NCBI GenBank assembly: GCA_947456245.1
Contig: CANGPS010000003.1
Coordinates: 1 to 64,000, forward strand
Length of the DNA stretch: 64,000 bases
From: Acidimicrobiaceae bacterium
GTDB taxonomy: Bacteria > Actinomycetota > Acidimicrobiia > Acidimicrobiales > RAAP-2
Reading direction: 5' to 3'
How positions within the stretch are numbered: position 1 is the stretch's first letter; each line of letters opens with the position of its first letter. Position numbers and translations under genes: made by a program. The notes under the pieces were generated by a model. That model had not been told where the DNA came from and made no database searches. It saw nothing but the letters and a program-made list of their open reading frames with translations. Shown piece after piece: positions 7,664 through 17,513 of the stretch.

Positions 7664-8962
7664 ATGACGACCACGACCACCAACGACGACGTGATGGACC
7701 TCCTGAGGTTCGCCACCATCGGATCAGTCGACGACGGCAAGTCCACCCTCATCGGGAGGCTCCTCGTGGACACGCGCCAGCTCTTCGACGACCAGATCGA
7801 CGCCGTCGCCCAGGCCTCGAAGGACCGTGGCGTCGGCGACCTCGACCTCTCCTTCGTGACCGATGGCCTCCGGGCCGAGCGCGAGCAGGGCATCACCATC
7901 GATGTCGCCTACCGCTACGCGGCGACGCCCAAGCGCAAGTTCGTCATCGCCGACTGCCCCGGGCACGTCCAGTACACGGCCAACATGGCCACCGGGGCCT
8001 CGACGGCCGACCTCGCCCTGGTGGTGGTCGACGCCACCACCGGCCTCAAGGAGCAGACTCGACGCCACCTGTGCATCGCCTCGCTCCTCGGCGTCCGTCA
8101 GCTGATCGTCTGCGCCAACAAGATGGACGAGGGGAACTGGCGGTTCCCGCTCTACGAGCGGGTCGTCGCCCAGATGTCGGCGCTGGCCAAGACGCTCGAG
8201 ATCGAGTCGCTCACGGTCATCCCGATCTCGGCCCTCAACGGTGACAACGTCGTGGACCGCTCCAACGCCGCTCCCTACTACGAGGGCCCCACGGTCCTCG
8301 AGGCCCTCGAGAGCGCCCCGGCCGGAGGATGGGCCGGCGTCCACGGCGTGGAGACCGATGAGGCCACCCGCCTCCCGGTCCAGTGGATCCTGCGGCAGCC
8401 GGGCGGCGGCCGCACCTATGCCGGGATGGTCGACGGCGCCCCCATCCGAGTCGGCGAGCAGGTCACCGTCCTCCCGGCCGGGCTGACGAGCACCGTCACC
8501 GAGGTCCGCACCCCAAGCGGTCCGACCGACGTCGCCGCCGTGGGCCTCTCGGTCTCCGTGGCCCTCGCTGACGACCTCGACGTCTCTCGGGGCGACATGA
8601 TCGTCGGGTCAGCCAACCAGCCGACGGTCACCAACGAGATCGAGGCGACCATCTGCTGGTTCGGGACCGGTTCGCTCACCCCGGGAAGCCGCTTCCGGGT
8701 CAAGCACACCACTCGGACCACGCCCGGGATCGTCGACACCATCTCCGCCAAGCTCGACGTCAACGACCTCAGCCTCAGCGGAACGAGCGAGCTGGTGTCG
8801 AACGAGATCGGCGTGGTGCGCCTCAAGACGGCCGACCCCCTCGTGGTCGACTCCTACGGGGTCAACCGCATCACCGGCAGCTTCGTGCTCGTCGACGAGG
8901 TGACCAACATCACCGTGGCCGCCGGAATGGTCGGCATCCCCACCCTGCTGCACCAAGGCTGA
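7664..8962 (+). CDS. cysN: Sulfate adenylyltransferase subunit 1 (GTPase)
   Basis: 432 aa. The EF-Tu-like GTPase subunit, which couples GTP hydrolysis to APS formation by CysD. G1 is GSVDDGKSTL, switch I and G2 include EREQGITIDVAYRY, G3 is DCPGH, and NKMD gives G4; beta-barrel domains follow. The length fits CysN without the C-terminal APS kinase (CysC) fused in mycobacteria, consistent with an APS-using CysH. It starts 4 nt after cysD and is the last gene of the operon. Confidence 0.97.
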   Translation: MTTTTTNDDVMDLLRFATIGSVDDGKSTLIGRLLVDTRQLFDDQIDAVAQASKDRGVGDLDLSFVTDGLRAEREQGITIDVAYRYAATPKRKFVIADCPGHVQYTANMATGASTADLALVVVDATTGLKEQTRRHLCIASLLGVRQLIVCANKMDEGNWRFPLYERVVAQMSALAKTLEIESLTVIPISALNGDNVVDRSNAAPYYEGPTVLEALESAPAGGWAGVHGVETDEATRLPVQWILRQPGGGRTYAGMVDGAPIRVGEQVTVLPAGLTSTVTEVRTPSGPTDVAAVGLSVSVALADDLDVSRGDMIVGSANQPTVTNEIEATICWFGTGSLTPGSRFRVKHTTRTTPGIVDTISAKLDVNDLSLSGTSELVSNEIGVVRLKTADPLVVDSYGVNRITGSFVLVDEVTNITVAAGMVGIPTLLHQG

Positions 8963-8986
8963 GCGTTCCAGGCCCTCAGGGCTTGG
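8953..8986. terminator. Imperfect hairpin between cysN and the convergent membrane-protein gene
   Basis: CCAAG-G-CTGAG (8953-8963) can pair with CTCAG-GG-CTTGG (8975-8986), leaving a small internal bulge. It spans both stop codons of the convergent genes. There is no T-run, so it could work as a bidirectional intrinsic terminator or simply protect 3' ends. Confidence 0.35.
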
Positions 8987-9467
8987 CCACCATCACCACG
9001 GCGGCGATCAGCACCGCCAGCACCATCCCATCGACCCCCCAGCGCAGCCGCGCCAGGTCGGGCCGCCAAGAGGGCGCTTCGGGGACCGTGGACGATGCAG
9101 CAAGCAGTTCGCCGAGCCGGGTGGTGGCGGGAAAGACCAGCCACTCTCCCATGGCGATGGCGACCACCGACAGCGCGATGCCCACACCGATGAACGGATC
9201 CGCGAGGCTGAACTCCCCGTGGCTGAGCCCGACGAGGGCGAAGCCGCTGATCGGCACGAGGTAGACGATGCGTCCCGCCAGGTCGGGACCCGGGGTGAAG
9301 AACCGGCCTGCGCCCTCTGGCCATGCGACACCCGCCGCAGCCTTCCCCAGGCTGGCGGCAGCGGCGTAGGCGGCGGCCACCACGATGACAGCGACGACCG
9401 CGAGGAGGACGTGGACGATCAGCACGATGTCGAAGGCGGCGGAGTTCGCGGTGGTCTCGGCGATCAT
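8976..9467 (-). CDS. Four-helix integral membrane protein (DUF2269-like)
   Basis: About 163 aa from the start I prefer (ATG at 9467, MIAETT); the ORF track extends 24 codons further upstream. Four hydrophobic segments are visible, with charged loops between (PDLAGRIVY, GEWLVFPATTRL). The general pattern resembles small predicted membrane proteins such as DUF2269, but I see no catalytic motif. It is convergent with cysN and divergent from the PiT transporter gene. Function unknown; the start is uncertain. Confidence 0.6.
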   Translation of the reverse strand: MIAETTANSAAFDIVLIVHVLLAVVAVIVVAAAYAAAASLGKAAAGVAWPEGAGRFFTPGPDLAGRIVYLVPISGFALVGLSHGEFSLADPFIGVGIALSVVAIAMGEWLVFPATTRLGELLAASSTVPEAPSWRPDLARLRWGVDGMVLAVLIAAVVMVAKP

Positions 9468-9591
9468 GTCCTGCCCATCATGCCTGATCCCCTCCGGCAT
9501 CGGTCCCAGGGCGAAATGCCTCCACCCCGAGCTCCGCATGGGTCACCCCAACTCCTCGCCAGATGGCCCCACGCCACCGCCGTCGGTGGGC

Positions 9592-9597
9592 TAGAAC
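9592..9597 (+). promoter_or_regulatory. -10-like hexamer TAGAAC, leaderless pit gene
   Basis: TAGAAC ends 6 nt before the GTG at 9604. A transcript starting about 7 nt downstream of the hexamer would begin at or next to the start codon, and there is no Shine-Dalgarno sequence. Confidence 0.45.
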
Positions 9598-9603
9598 CTT
9601 CGT

Positions 9604-10749
9604 GTGCACAACCTCATCTTGTACCTCGTCATCGGAACGGCGCTGGCCTTCGACTTCACGAACGGCTTCCACGACACCGCCAACGCCATGGCCACCTCGA
9701 TCGCCACCGGGGCCTTCAAGCCCCGAACCGCCGTCAGCGTCGCCGCCGTGCTGAACCTCGCTGGAGCGTTCCTGTCTCTCTCGGTGGCAGCCACGATCGC
9801 CAGCGGCATCGTCAACCAGGACCTGGTCACGCTCCCCGTCATCTTCGCCGGGCTCGCCGGCGCCATCATCTGGAACGTGACGACCTGGTACGCAGGCATC
9901 CCGTCGAGCTCGAGCCACGCCCTCATCGGCGGCGTCGTCGGTGCCATGCTCGCCTACAAGGGCTCCGCCGCTGTCCAGTGGAACGGAGTGCTCTCGAAGG
10001 TCCTCCTCCCGGCCATCCTGGCCATCGCCGTCGCCGGCACGCTCGCCACCGTCGCCACCTGGCTGGCATTCAAGATCACCAAGGGCGTCGATGCCGAGCC
10101 CAAGAACGCCGGCTTCCGCCTGGCCCAGAAGGGCTCTGCGTCGATGATCGCCCTGGCCCACGGCACCAACGACGCCCAGAAGACCATGGGCATCATCACC
10201 CTCGCCCTGATCGCCAACAACACCCTCACCCCCACGGACACCACGCCGACCTGGGTGATCGCCTCGTGCGGCATCGCGATCGCCCTCGGCACCTTCATCG
10301 GCGGCTGGCGGATCATCCGGACCATGGGCAAGGGGATCACGGACCTCGAGTCGCCGCAGGGCTTCGCGGCGGAGACCTCCTCGGCCACCACGATCCTGAC
10401 CTCGTCCTACCTCGGGTTCCCGCTCTCGACCACCCAGGTCTGCACGAGCTCCGTCGTCGGCTCTGGCCTCGGGGCCGGCGTGACCGTCCGCTGGCCGGTC
10501 TTCGGTCGGATGATCGTCGCCTGGATCCTCACCTTCCCCGCCGCGCTGGGCGTCGGCGCCCTCACCTTCGGCATCCAGAGCGCCATCGGCGGGAACGCCG
10601 GCGTGGCCGTGACGGCCGGGCTGCTCGCTGCGGTGTGCCTCATCGTCTACCTGCTCTCACGCAGGGCGCCGGTCACCCCCGCCAACGTCAACGACGAGTG
10701 GGACCCCACCCATGAGCTGCCGACGGCCCAGCCGGCAGCGGCCAACTAG
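9604..10749 (+). CDS. pit: Inorganic phosphate transporter, PiT family
   Basis: 381 aa, about ten membrane segments. PiT carriers import phosphate with cations. The duplicated PiT signature is present: FTNGFHDTANAMATS near residue 18 in the first half and ALAHGTNDAQKTMGI near 185 in the second, plus the PSSSSHALIGG and PLSTTQVCTSS loops. GTG at 9604 is chosen because a -10-like TAGAAC lies 6 nt before it. A small two-helix membrane protein follows in the same operon. Confidence 0.95.
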   Translation: MHNLILYLVIGTALAFDFTNGFHDTANAMATSIATGAFKPRTAVSVAAVLNLAGAFLSLSVAATIASGIVNQDLVTLPVIFAGLAGAIIWNVTTWYAGIPSSSSHALIGGVVGAMLAYKGSAAVQWNGVLSKVLLPAILAIAVAGTLATVATWLAFKITKGVDAEPKNAGFRLAQKGSASMIALAHGTNDAQKTMGIITLALIANNTLTPTDTTPTWVIASCGIAIALGTFIGGWRIIRTMGKGITDLESPQGFAAETSSATTILTSSYLGFPLSTTQVCTSSVVGSGLGAGVTVRWPVFGRMIVAWILTFPAALGVGALTFGIQSAIGGNAGVAVTAGLLAAVCLIVYLLSRRAPVTPANVNDEWDPTHELPTAQPAAAN

Positions 10750-10757
10750 GAGGAACG

Positions 10758-11036
10758 ATGAGCATCCTTGCCGCAGCCGCCACAGCCGCCACAGCCGCCA
10801 AGACCGCACCCAAGCCATTGATCGACTGGACGGCCCTCGGGCAGTCCGTCGTGTTCAGCCTGATCATCGGCATCGCCATCGTCGTGATCCTCGCCTTCTC
10901 CATCCGCCTCCACGCCGCCGGCCAGAGGGGCGATGGCTCGGCGAAGGTCGTCGAGACCCTGGGCGCGTGGCTCGGGATCATCGTCGTCGTGGGAGCAATC
11001 GCGGCGGGCATCTGGCTCATCCTCCACAAGGGCTGA
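10758..11036 (+). CDS. Small two-helix membrane protein linked to PiT transporter
   Basis: 92 aa. An alanine-rich N-terminus is followed by two hydrophobic segments (VVFSLIIGIAIVVILAFSI and WLGIIVVVGAIAAGIWLIL) separated by a short polar loop. A strong AGGAGG ribosome site lies 5 nt before the ATG, and the gene starts 8 nt after the pit stop. From memory, mycobacterial pitA also has a similarly sized membrane-protein neighbour, so an accessory subunit is a reasonable guess. No catalytic motif. Confidence 0.8.
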   Translation: MSILAAAATAATAAKTAPKPLIDWTALGQSVVFSLIIGIAIVVILAFSIRLHAAGQRGDGSAKVVETLGAWLGIIVVVGAIAAGIWLILHKG

Positions 11037-11053
11037 GCACCTGACGGCCCGTC

Positions 11054-11071
11054 CCTCCGCAAGACCGGAGG
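11054..11071 (+). terminator. Short GC hairpin after the pit operon
   Basis: CCTCCG and CGGAGG pair around a 6-nt loop (CAAGAC), with a possible outer CTGAC/GTCAG pairing. It sits between the small membrane protein and the galT promoter. There is no T-run, so termination is plausible but weakly supported. Confidence 0.35.
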
Positions 11072-11081
11072 TCAGAGGCGG

Positions 11082-11087
11082 TACGAT
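11082..11087 (+). promoter_or_regulatory. -10-like hexamer TACGAT for the galT-like gene (with leader)
   Basis: TACGAT lies 33 nt before the galT-like ATG. Unlike most promoters here it would leave a short leader of about 27 nt, which contains the ribosome site AAGGAG 6 nt before the start. Confidence 0.4.
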
Positions 11088-11120
11088 GCACCCTGCCGAC
11101 AGCCTTGTGAAGGAGCCCCG

Positions 11121-12101
11121 ATGACCGAGATGCGCCTAGACCCCCTGTCGGGTCGGTGGGTCGTCATCTCCTCAGCCCGGGCCACCCGTCCGGATGCCTT
11201 CGTGCTGCACGCCCAGCGTCTCGAGCACGAGCCCATCGCCCCCTGCCCCTTCTGCCCCGGCAACGAGGAGGAGACCCCTCCGGCCCTCGTCACCTACGAC
11301 GATGAGGGGCAGTGGCGGGTCCGGGTGATCCCGAACAAGTACCCCGCCTTCGAGGGCGACGAGCCCTTCGTGGTGGAGAACCGAGGACCGGTCTTCACGG
11401 CCGGCTCCGCCGGCGGCATCCACGAGGTCCTCGTGCTGTCCCCCGACCACGGCGTCGCCTGGTCAGACCTCGACGACGAGCAGGCCGGCCTCGTCATGGT
11501 GGCCATCCGCGACCGCATGGCGATGCACGCCGCCTCGACCAACCTCCGATACTCCCAGGCCATCGTCAACGCCGGCCGGGAGGCCGGGGCCTCGGTCGAG
11601 CACCCCCACGGGCAGCTGCTCGGGATGAGCTTCGTTCCGCGCGAGGTCGCCGAGGAGCAGGCTCGCTTCGCCCGGTTCACGGCCCGATGCCTGCTGTGCA
11701 CGACCATCGAGGCCGAGGAGTCGGTCAACCAGCGCGTGGTCTACAAGGACGACAACGTCGTCGTCCTGTGCCCGTACTGGTCGAGCGTGCCCTACGAGAT
11801 GCTCGTCATCCCGCGACACCACTCACCGCACCTGCACAGCGCGAGCGACGAGGACGTGGCGAGCGTCGGCATCGCCCTGCGGACGGCGCTTCGGGCGCTG
11901 ACCGAGGCCATCGGCGACGTCGCCTACAACCTCGTCTTCCACTCGGCACCGTTCCGGCAGGGCGACCCCTTCCACTGGCACGTCCACGTGGTGCCCAAGG
12001 CGACCACGCGTGCAGGGTTCGAGATGGGAACGGGCGTGGCGATCAACATCGTCCCTCCGGAGATGGCCACCACCGAGCTGCTGTCGGAGCTCGAGGGCTG
12101 A
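11121..12101 (+). CDS. galT: Galactose-1-phosphate uridylyltransferase-like HIT-superfamily protein
   Basis: 326 aa. The GalT fold is two HIT repeats. Visible are LDPLSGRWVVIS at the N-terminus, a zinc pair C42-x2-C45 (CPFC), the nucleophile motif HPHGQ at 161-165, a second Cys pair CLLC near 192, and HWHVHVVP near 285. Typical GalT transfers UMP between UDP-glucose and galactose-1-phosphate; members of this shorter actinobacterial type could act on other sugar or nucleotide phosphates. No galK or galE is nearby. RBS AAGGAG precedes the ATG. Convergent with meaB, with an 18-nt gap. Confidence 0.85.
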   Translation: MTEMRLDPLSGRWVVISSARATRPDAFVLHAQRLEHEPIAPCPFCPGNEEETPPALVTYDDEGQWRVRVIPNKYPAFEGDEPFVVENRGPVFTAGSAGGIHEVLVLSPDHGVAWSDLDDEQAGLVMVAIRDRMAMHAASTNLRYSQAIVNAGREAGASVEHPHGQLLGMSFVPREVAEEQARFARFTARCLLCTTIEAEESVNQRVVYKDDNVVVLCPYWSSVPYEMLVIPRHHSPHLHSASDEDVASVGIALRTALRALTEAIGDVAYNLVFHSAPFRQGDPFHWHVHVVPKATTRAGFEMGTGVAINIVPPEMATTELLSELEG

Positions 12102-12124
12102 GACCTGCTCGGCCGTCTCTCAGC
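12097..12124. terminator. Weak convergent hairpin between galT-like gene and meaB
   Basis: GCTGAGA (12097-12103) pairs with TCTCAGC (12118-12124) around a 14-nt loop, overlapping both stop codons. Only 7 bp and no T-run, so a tentative bidirectional terminator. Confidence 0.3.
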
Positions 12125-13103
12125 GGTCGAGCAGCGCGGCGGCGGCCCGATAGGGGTCGGTCTCGCCCGCAGCAAGCCCAGCCACCTGCTCGGCGAAGGG
12201 CGCCCCGCCAGCCAGGGTCTCGACCTCGATCGCCAGCCGAGCGCTCAGCACACGGCGCAACTCCTCGGCGAGGCGACGCTGGCGCCGCCCATCGAGCTCT
12301 CCGGTGTCGATCAGGTGGGCGCGATGACGAGCCACCTCGCCCCATAACTCCTCGACCCCGGTCCCGTCCTGCGCCACGGTCTCGACGATGGGTGGCACCC
12401 AATCGCCGAACATCGACAGCTCGAGCATCCCCTCGAGGTCTCGGCGGGTCTCGCGCAGGCCCGGGCGATCCGCCTTGTTGATCACGAAGATGTCGGCGAT
12501 CTCGAGGATCCCGGCCTTGTTGGCCTGCATGGCATCGCCAGCGCCGGGGGTCACGACCACCACGGTCGTGTCAGCAGCTCCCACGATGTCCACCTCCATC
12601 TGGCCGACGCCGACGGTCTCGATCAGCGTGACGGGCATCCCGGCCGCGCCGAGGAGGCGAACGGCACCAGGCACAGCGAGCGCGAGGCCGCCGAGATGCC
12701 CGCGGGTGGCCATGGAGCGAATGAAGACCGTCGGGTCGGTCGCATGGTCCTGCATGCGGATACGGTCACCGAGGATCGCTCCTCCGGTGAAGGGCGACGA
12801 CGGGTCGATGGCGAGCACGGCCACCTGGTCGAGGGGCTCCGCCGGGCGGTCATCGACCGCCGGCCACCCGGCGCGCGCCGCCGTGATCAGCCGGTCGGTC
12901 ATGGTGGACTTGCCCGCCCCTGGAGGTCCGGTCAGGCCCACCGTGTAGCTGTGGGGCGAACGGTAGGCCAGGGCGGCCACCTGCTCCGCCTCCGGGCCAC
13001 CGCGCTCGATCATCGTCAGCAGGCGAGCCAGCGCCACCCGGTTGCCCGTCGTGGCGGCCTCGAGGAGCACCTCCGGATCCCTGCTCAACGTTGGCTTCGT
13101 CAT
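12120..13103 (-). CDS. meaB: MeaB/ArgK-family GTPase (methylmalonyl-CoA mutase chaperone)
   Basis: 327 aa. G3E P-loop GTPases of this family load and protect adenosylcobalamin in methylmalonyl-CoA mutase. Walker A GPPGAGKST lies near residue 60, then AIDPSSPFTGGAILGDRIRM, RSMATRGHLGGL, the ETVGVGQ motif and NKAD; all are typical of MeaB. No mutase gene is in the window. Its start overlaps the murA stop (ATGA), so it is translated behind murA, an odd pairing that probably reflects local compaction. Confidence 0.9.
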   Translation of the reverse strand: MTKPTLSRDPEVLLEAATTGNRVALARLLTMIERGGPEAEQVAALAYRSPHSYTVGLTGPPGAGKSTMTDRLITAARAGWPAVDDRPAEPLDQVAVLAIDPSSPFTGGAILGDRIRMQDHATDPTVFIRSMATRGHLGGLALAVPGAVRLLGAAGMPVTLIETVGVGQMEVDIVGAADTTVVVVTPGAGDAMQANKAGILEIADIFVINKADRPGLRETRRDLEGMLELSMFGDWVPPIVETVAQDGTGVEELWGEVARHRAHLIDTGELDGRRQRRLAEELRRVLSARLAIEVETLAGGAPFAEQVAGLAAGETDPYRAAAALLDR

Positions 13104-14368
13104 CGCCAGCTCACCTCCGCCCCCAGGCTCGACAGGGTGCCGACCAGGTCGTCATAGCCACGCTCGATGTGCTCGACGCCGGAGACCACGGTCTCGCCGT
13201 CGGCGGCGAGACCGGCGAGGACAAGGGCCGCGCCGGCCCGGATGTCCGGTGCCTTGACCTGAGCCCCTGAGAGCCGGTCGATGCCGCGCACCACGGCGTG
13301 ATGGCCCTCGGTCCGCACGTCGGCCCCCATGCGGCGGAGCTCGTCGACGTAGCGGAACCTTCCTTCGAAGAGGTTCTCCGAGACGATCGAGACGCCGTCG
13401 GCCACCGTGAGGGCCGTGAGCAGGAAGGGCTTGTAGTCGGTGGCGACGCCGGGGTACGGGAGCGTGGCGACGTCGACGCCGAGGGAGCGGCCCGACGAGG
13501 CCACGGTCAGCCCGCCCGCGTCGAACGTCACCGATAGCCCCATGTCGCGCAGCTTCGACAGCAGCATCTCCATGTGCTCAGGACGGCCGTCAGCGATCGT
13601 CACCGATCCACCCGCCAATGCAGGCGCCAGGGCGTAGGTCGCCGCCACCACCCGGTCAGGGATCACCCGATGGGTCACCGCGTCGAGCCGCTCGGCGCCC
13701 TCCACCACCAGCCGGGACGTCCCCGCCCCCGTCACGTGCGCCCCCATGGTGGTGAGCATGGCGGCGAGGTCCGCCACCTCCGGCTCCCTGGCGGCGTTCT
13801 CGATCACCGTCGTGCCCTTGGCCAGTGCGGCCGCCATCAGGAGGTTGTCGGTGGCGGTGTGGCTCGGGTACTCGAGGACGAGGTGCGCACCGACCAACCG
13901 GCCCGTGGCGTCCGTGGCCTCTCCCTCCACGTAGCCGTGGTGGGTGCCGAAGCTGGCGCCCATGCGCTCGAGGCCGCTGAGGTGGATGTCGATCGGGCGC
14001 GATCCGAAGTCGTCGCCACCGGGCATCGAGACCTTGGCTCGGCCACATCGCGCCAGCAGCGGGCCGAGCACCACGATCGAGGCCCGCATCTTCTCCACCA
14101 GCTCGTAGGGAGCCTCGGGGATGATCTCGTCGGTCGACGGCACGGCCACGACGAGGCGCGACCCGGGCTGGCGGACCACCTCGCACCCGAGTGCTCGAAG
14201 CACGTCGGCCATGGTGTCGACATCGCTGATGTTGGGCACGTTGTCGAGGGTGTGCTCCCCCTCCGCCAGCAGGCAGGCGGCCATCAGCTTGAGGACGGAG
14301 TTCTTGGCCCCGCCGGCGGCGATGGTCCCCGAGAGCGGAGGTCCCGGGTTAACGACGATGCGATCCAC
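13100..14368 (-). CDS. murA: UDP-N-acetylglucosamine 1-carboxyvinyltransferase with Asp at the fosfomycin-target position
   Basis: 422 aa, close to the 419 of E. coli. It catalyses the first committed step of peptidoglycan synthesis, adding enolpyruvate from PEP to UDP-GlcNAc. [11 protein letters not shown] gives the conserved Lys22 and the Arg-rich loops are present. The active-site loop reads [11 protein letters not shown]: the residue aligned with E. coli Cys115 is Asp119, as in mycobacterial and chlamydial MurA. I use GTG 14368 as start because [15 protein letters not shown] aligns with known N-termini; the ORF track extends 28 codons too far. Divergent from glpX. Confidence 0.95.
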   Translation of the reverse strand: MDRIVVNPGPPLSGTIAAGGAKNSVLKLMAACLLAEGEHTLDNVPNISDVDTMADVLRALGCEVVRQPGSRLVVAVPSTDEIIPEAPYELVEKMRASIVVLGPLLARCGRAKVSMPGGDDFGSRPIDIHLSGLERMGASFGTHHGYVEGEATDATGRLVGAHLVLEYPSHTATDNLLMAAALAKGTTVIENAAREPEVADLAAMLTTMGAHVTGAGTSRLVVEGAERLDAVTHRVIPDRVVAATYALAPALAGGSVTIADGRPEHMEMLLSKLRDMGLSVTFDAGGLTVASSGRSLGVDVATLPYPGVATDYKPFLLTALTVADGVSIVSENLFEGRFRYVDELRRMGADVRTEGHHAVVRGIDRLSGAQVKAPDIRAGAALVLAGLAADGETVVSGVEHIERGYDDLVGTLSSLGAEVSWR

Positions 14369-14396
14369 GTCCCCGATTATTGCCCGTGGGAGGACA

Positions 14397-14408
14397 CGGT
14401 CCGGACCG
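14397..14408. repeat. 12-bp perfect palindrome between murA and glpX
   Basis: CGGTCCGGACCG lies about 30 nt upstream of the murA start and 58 nt upstream of the glpX start. It could be an operator for either divergent gene, but in GC-rich DNA such palindromes also arise by chance. Confidence 0.3.
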
Positions 14409-14452
14409 ATGCTCCACCGCCGCCACCACCCGTGGAATCGGTCGGTCTGCAC

Positions 14453-14458
14453 TAGGGT
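14453..14458 (+). promoter_or_regulatory. -10-like hexamer TAGGGT, leaderless glpX
   Basis: TAGGGT ends 7 nt before the GTG at 14466, with no Shine-Dalgarno in between, fitting a leaderless transcript. Confidence 0.5.
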
Positions 14459-14465
14459 TCAAGGC

Positions 14466-15458
14466 GTGACACCCTCACCAGAATCCCCTGACCGCAACCT
14501 CGCCCTCGACCTCGTTCGGGTCACCGAGGCCGCCGCCATGGCTGCCTCCCGCTTCATGGGCCGAGGCGACAAGAACGGTGCCGATGGCGCGGCCGTCGAG
14601 GCCATGCGCGTCGTGCTTCAGAGCGTCCCGATGGATGGCGTGGTCGTCATCGGCGAGGGCGAGAAGGACGAGGCCCCCATGCTCTTCAACGGCGAGGCCA
14701 TCGGTGATGGCTCGCCCCCAGCCTGTGACATCGCTGTCGACCCCATCGATGGGACCACGCTGACCGCAAAGGGTCGCGGCGGGGCGCTTGCCGTCATCGC
14801 CGTCTCGGAGCGCGGCACGATGTTCGACCCGGGCCCGTGCGTGTACATGGAGAAGATCGCGGTCGGACCCCAGGGTCGCGGTGCGATCGACATCACCGCC
14901 ACCCCGACGGAGAACCTCCACTCGCTGGCCAAGAAGCTCGGCCAGGACGTGCGCGACCTGACCGCCGTGATCCTCGACCGCGATCGCCACGAGGACCTCA
15001 TCGCCGAGGTGCGAGAGGCCGGGGCGCGCATCCGCCTGATCACCGATGGTGACGTCGCCGGCGCCATCCAGGCCTCCTGGCCCAACTCCGGCGCCGACAT
15101 CCTCTTCGGGATCGGTGGCACACCCGAGGGCGTCATCGCTGCGGCCGCTCTCAAGTGCCTCGGAGGCGAGCTCCAGGGCCGGCTATGGCCTCGCAACGAG
15201 GACGAGCGGGCTCAGGCGATCGCCGGCGGCTACGACCTTGACAAGGTCCTCTCCACCGACGACCTCGTCGCCGGCGACAACTGCTTCTTCTCCGCCACCG
15301 GGATCACCGACGGTGAGCTCCTTCAGGGCGTGCGCTTCTACCGCTCCGGGTGCATGACGCAGTCGCTCGTGATGCGCTCTCGCTCCGGAACCCGGCGCCA
15401 GGTCGATGCCTTCCACAGCCTCGAGAAGCTCGCCGAGTTCTCGGCCATCGACTTCTAG
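14466..15458 (+). CDS. glpX: Class II fructose-1,6-bisphosphatase
   Basis: 330 aa. It dephosphorylates fructose-1,6-bisphosphate in gluconeogenesis and is the main FBPase type in actinobacteria. Motifs: [19 protein letters not shown] near residue 20, [14 protein letters not shown] near 55, [12 protein letters not shown] near 90 (metal and substrate binding), and [19 protein letters not shown] near 210. The ORF track begins at 14121, but the GTG at 14466 lies 7 nt after TAGGGT and gives the normal family N-terminus. Followed by a strong hairpin. Confidence 0.95.
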   Translation: MTPSPESPDRNLALDLVRVTEAAAMAASRFMGRGDKNGADGAAVEAMRVVLQSVPMDGVVVIGEGEKDEAPMLFNGEAIGDGSPPACDIAVDPIDGTTLTAKGRGGALAVIAVSERGTMFDPGPCVYMEKIAVGPQGRGAIDITATPTENLHSLAKKLGQDVRDLTAVILDRDRHEDLIAEVREAGARIRLITDGDVAGAIQASWPNSGADILFGIGGTPEGVIAAAALKCLGGELQGRLWPRNEDERAQAIAGGYDLDKVLSTDDLVAGDNCFFSATGITDGELLQGVRFYRSGCMTQSLVMRSRSGTRRQVDAFHSLEKLAEFSAIDF

Positions 15459-15493
15459 GACTGCCACTCGGGCAGGACCCGCTGCCCGCACGC

Positions 15494-15526
15494 CAAGGAG
15501 CCCACCTCATCGAGGTGGGCTCCTTG
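15494..15526. terminator. Strong bidirectional terminator hairpin between glpX and atpC
   Basis: CAAGGAGCCCACCT and AGGTGGGCTCCTTG form a perfect 14-bp stem with a 5-nt loop (CATCG), in the 106-nt gap between two convergent genes. There is no T-run in either direction beyond TTG, but stem length and position make it the clearest intrinsic terminator of the window; it would end the ATP synthase operon and glpX. Confidence 0.75.
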
Positions 15527-15564
15527 TGCGTTCTGGGTCCCGACGACGTCCGCCGGGCCGGCGA

Positions 15565-16073
15565 TCAGCTCAGGACAGCGGACGTCCCGAGTCGCAGCTC
15601 GGCTCGAGCAAGGTCGGCCTCGGCCTGGGCAAGGTCGAGCAGGGCGTCGCCGACGCCGTTGTCATCCGCTGTGCGGCTGCTCGAGGAGCGCAGGTCGGCG
15701 AGGCGCGCCTCGGCCTCGGCCTTGGCCCGCTCGGCTCGCGGCTTGTCGATCTCGTGGGCGGGCTCCGCGATGCTGGCCAGGATGGTGACCCGAGTCGACC
15801 GATCTCCCTCGCCGACGCCGTCGACGATCCCTGCCGCTGCACCGTCGGCGGTCGTCACCTGGACGAAGCCGCCGTGGATCAGGATCGTGACCGGGTCCTC
15901 GCCGTCCGCCTCGATGCGGACGACTCCGGGGACGACGTCACCGATGAGCTCGGCGTGGTCGGCCATGACGGAGAAGTCACCTTCCGAGGTCGACGCCACG
16001 ACGAGCGTGGCGGGACCACGGAACAGCGCCGCCTCCGGCGTGACGACCTCGACGCCCATGGCGTGCTCGGCCA

Positions 16074-16074
<1 letters not shown>
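15565..16074 (-). CDS. atpC: ATP synthase epsilon subunit
   Basis: 169 aa, longer than the usual 120-140. The N-terminal beta-barrel is clear (VEVVTPEAALFRG, SEGDFSVMADHAEL), followed by a helical C-terminal region with PRAERAKAEAEARL and an extra roughly 30-residue acidic/alanine-rich tail. Epsilon couples rotor and catalytic head and can inhibit hydrolysis. Last gene of the operon; its start shares one base with the atpD stop. A strong hairpin lies downstream. Confidence 0.93.

Positions 16075-17513
<1,439 letters not shown>

Noticed and set aside
11086-11124. 12-codon upstream ORF (MHPADSLVKEPR) overlapping the galT-like start by ATGA
   Set aside because: Its ATG lies inside the -10-like TACGAT hexamer, so it should not be in the transcript.
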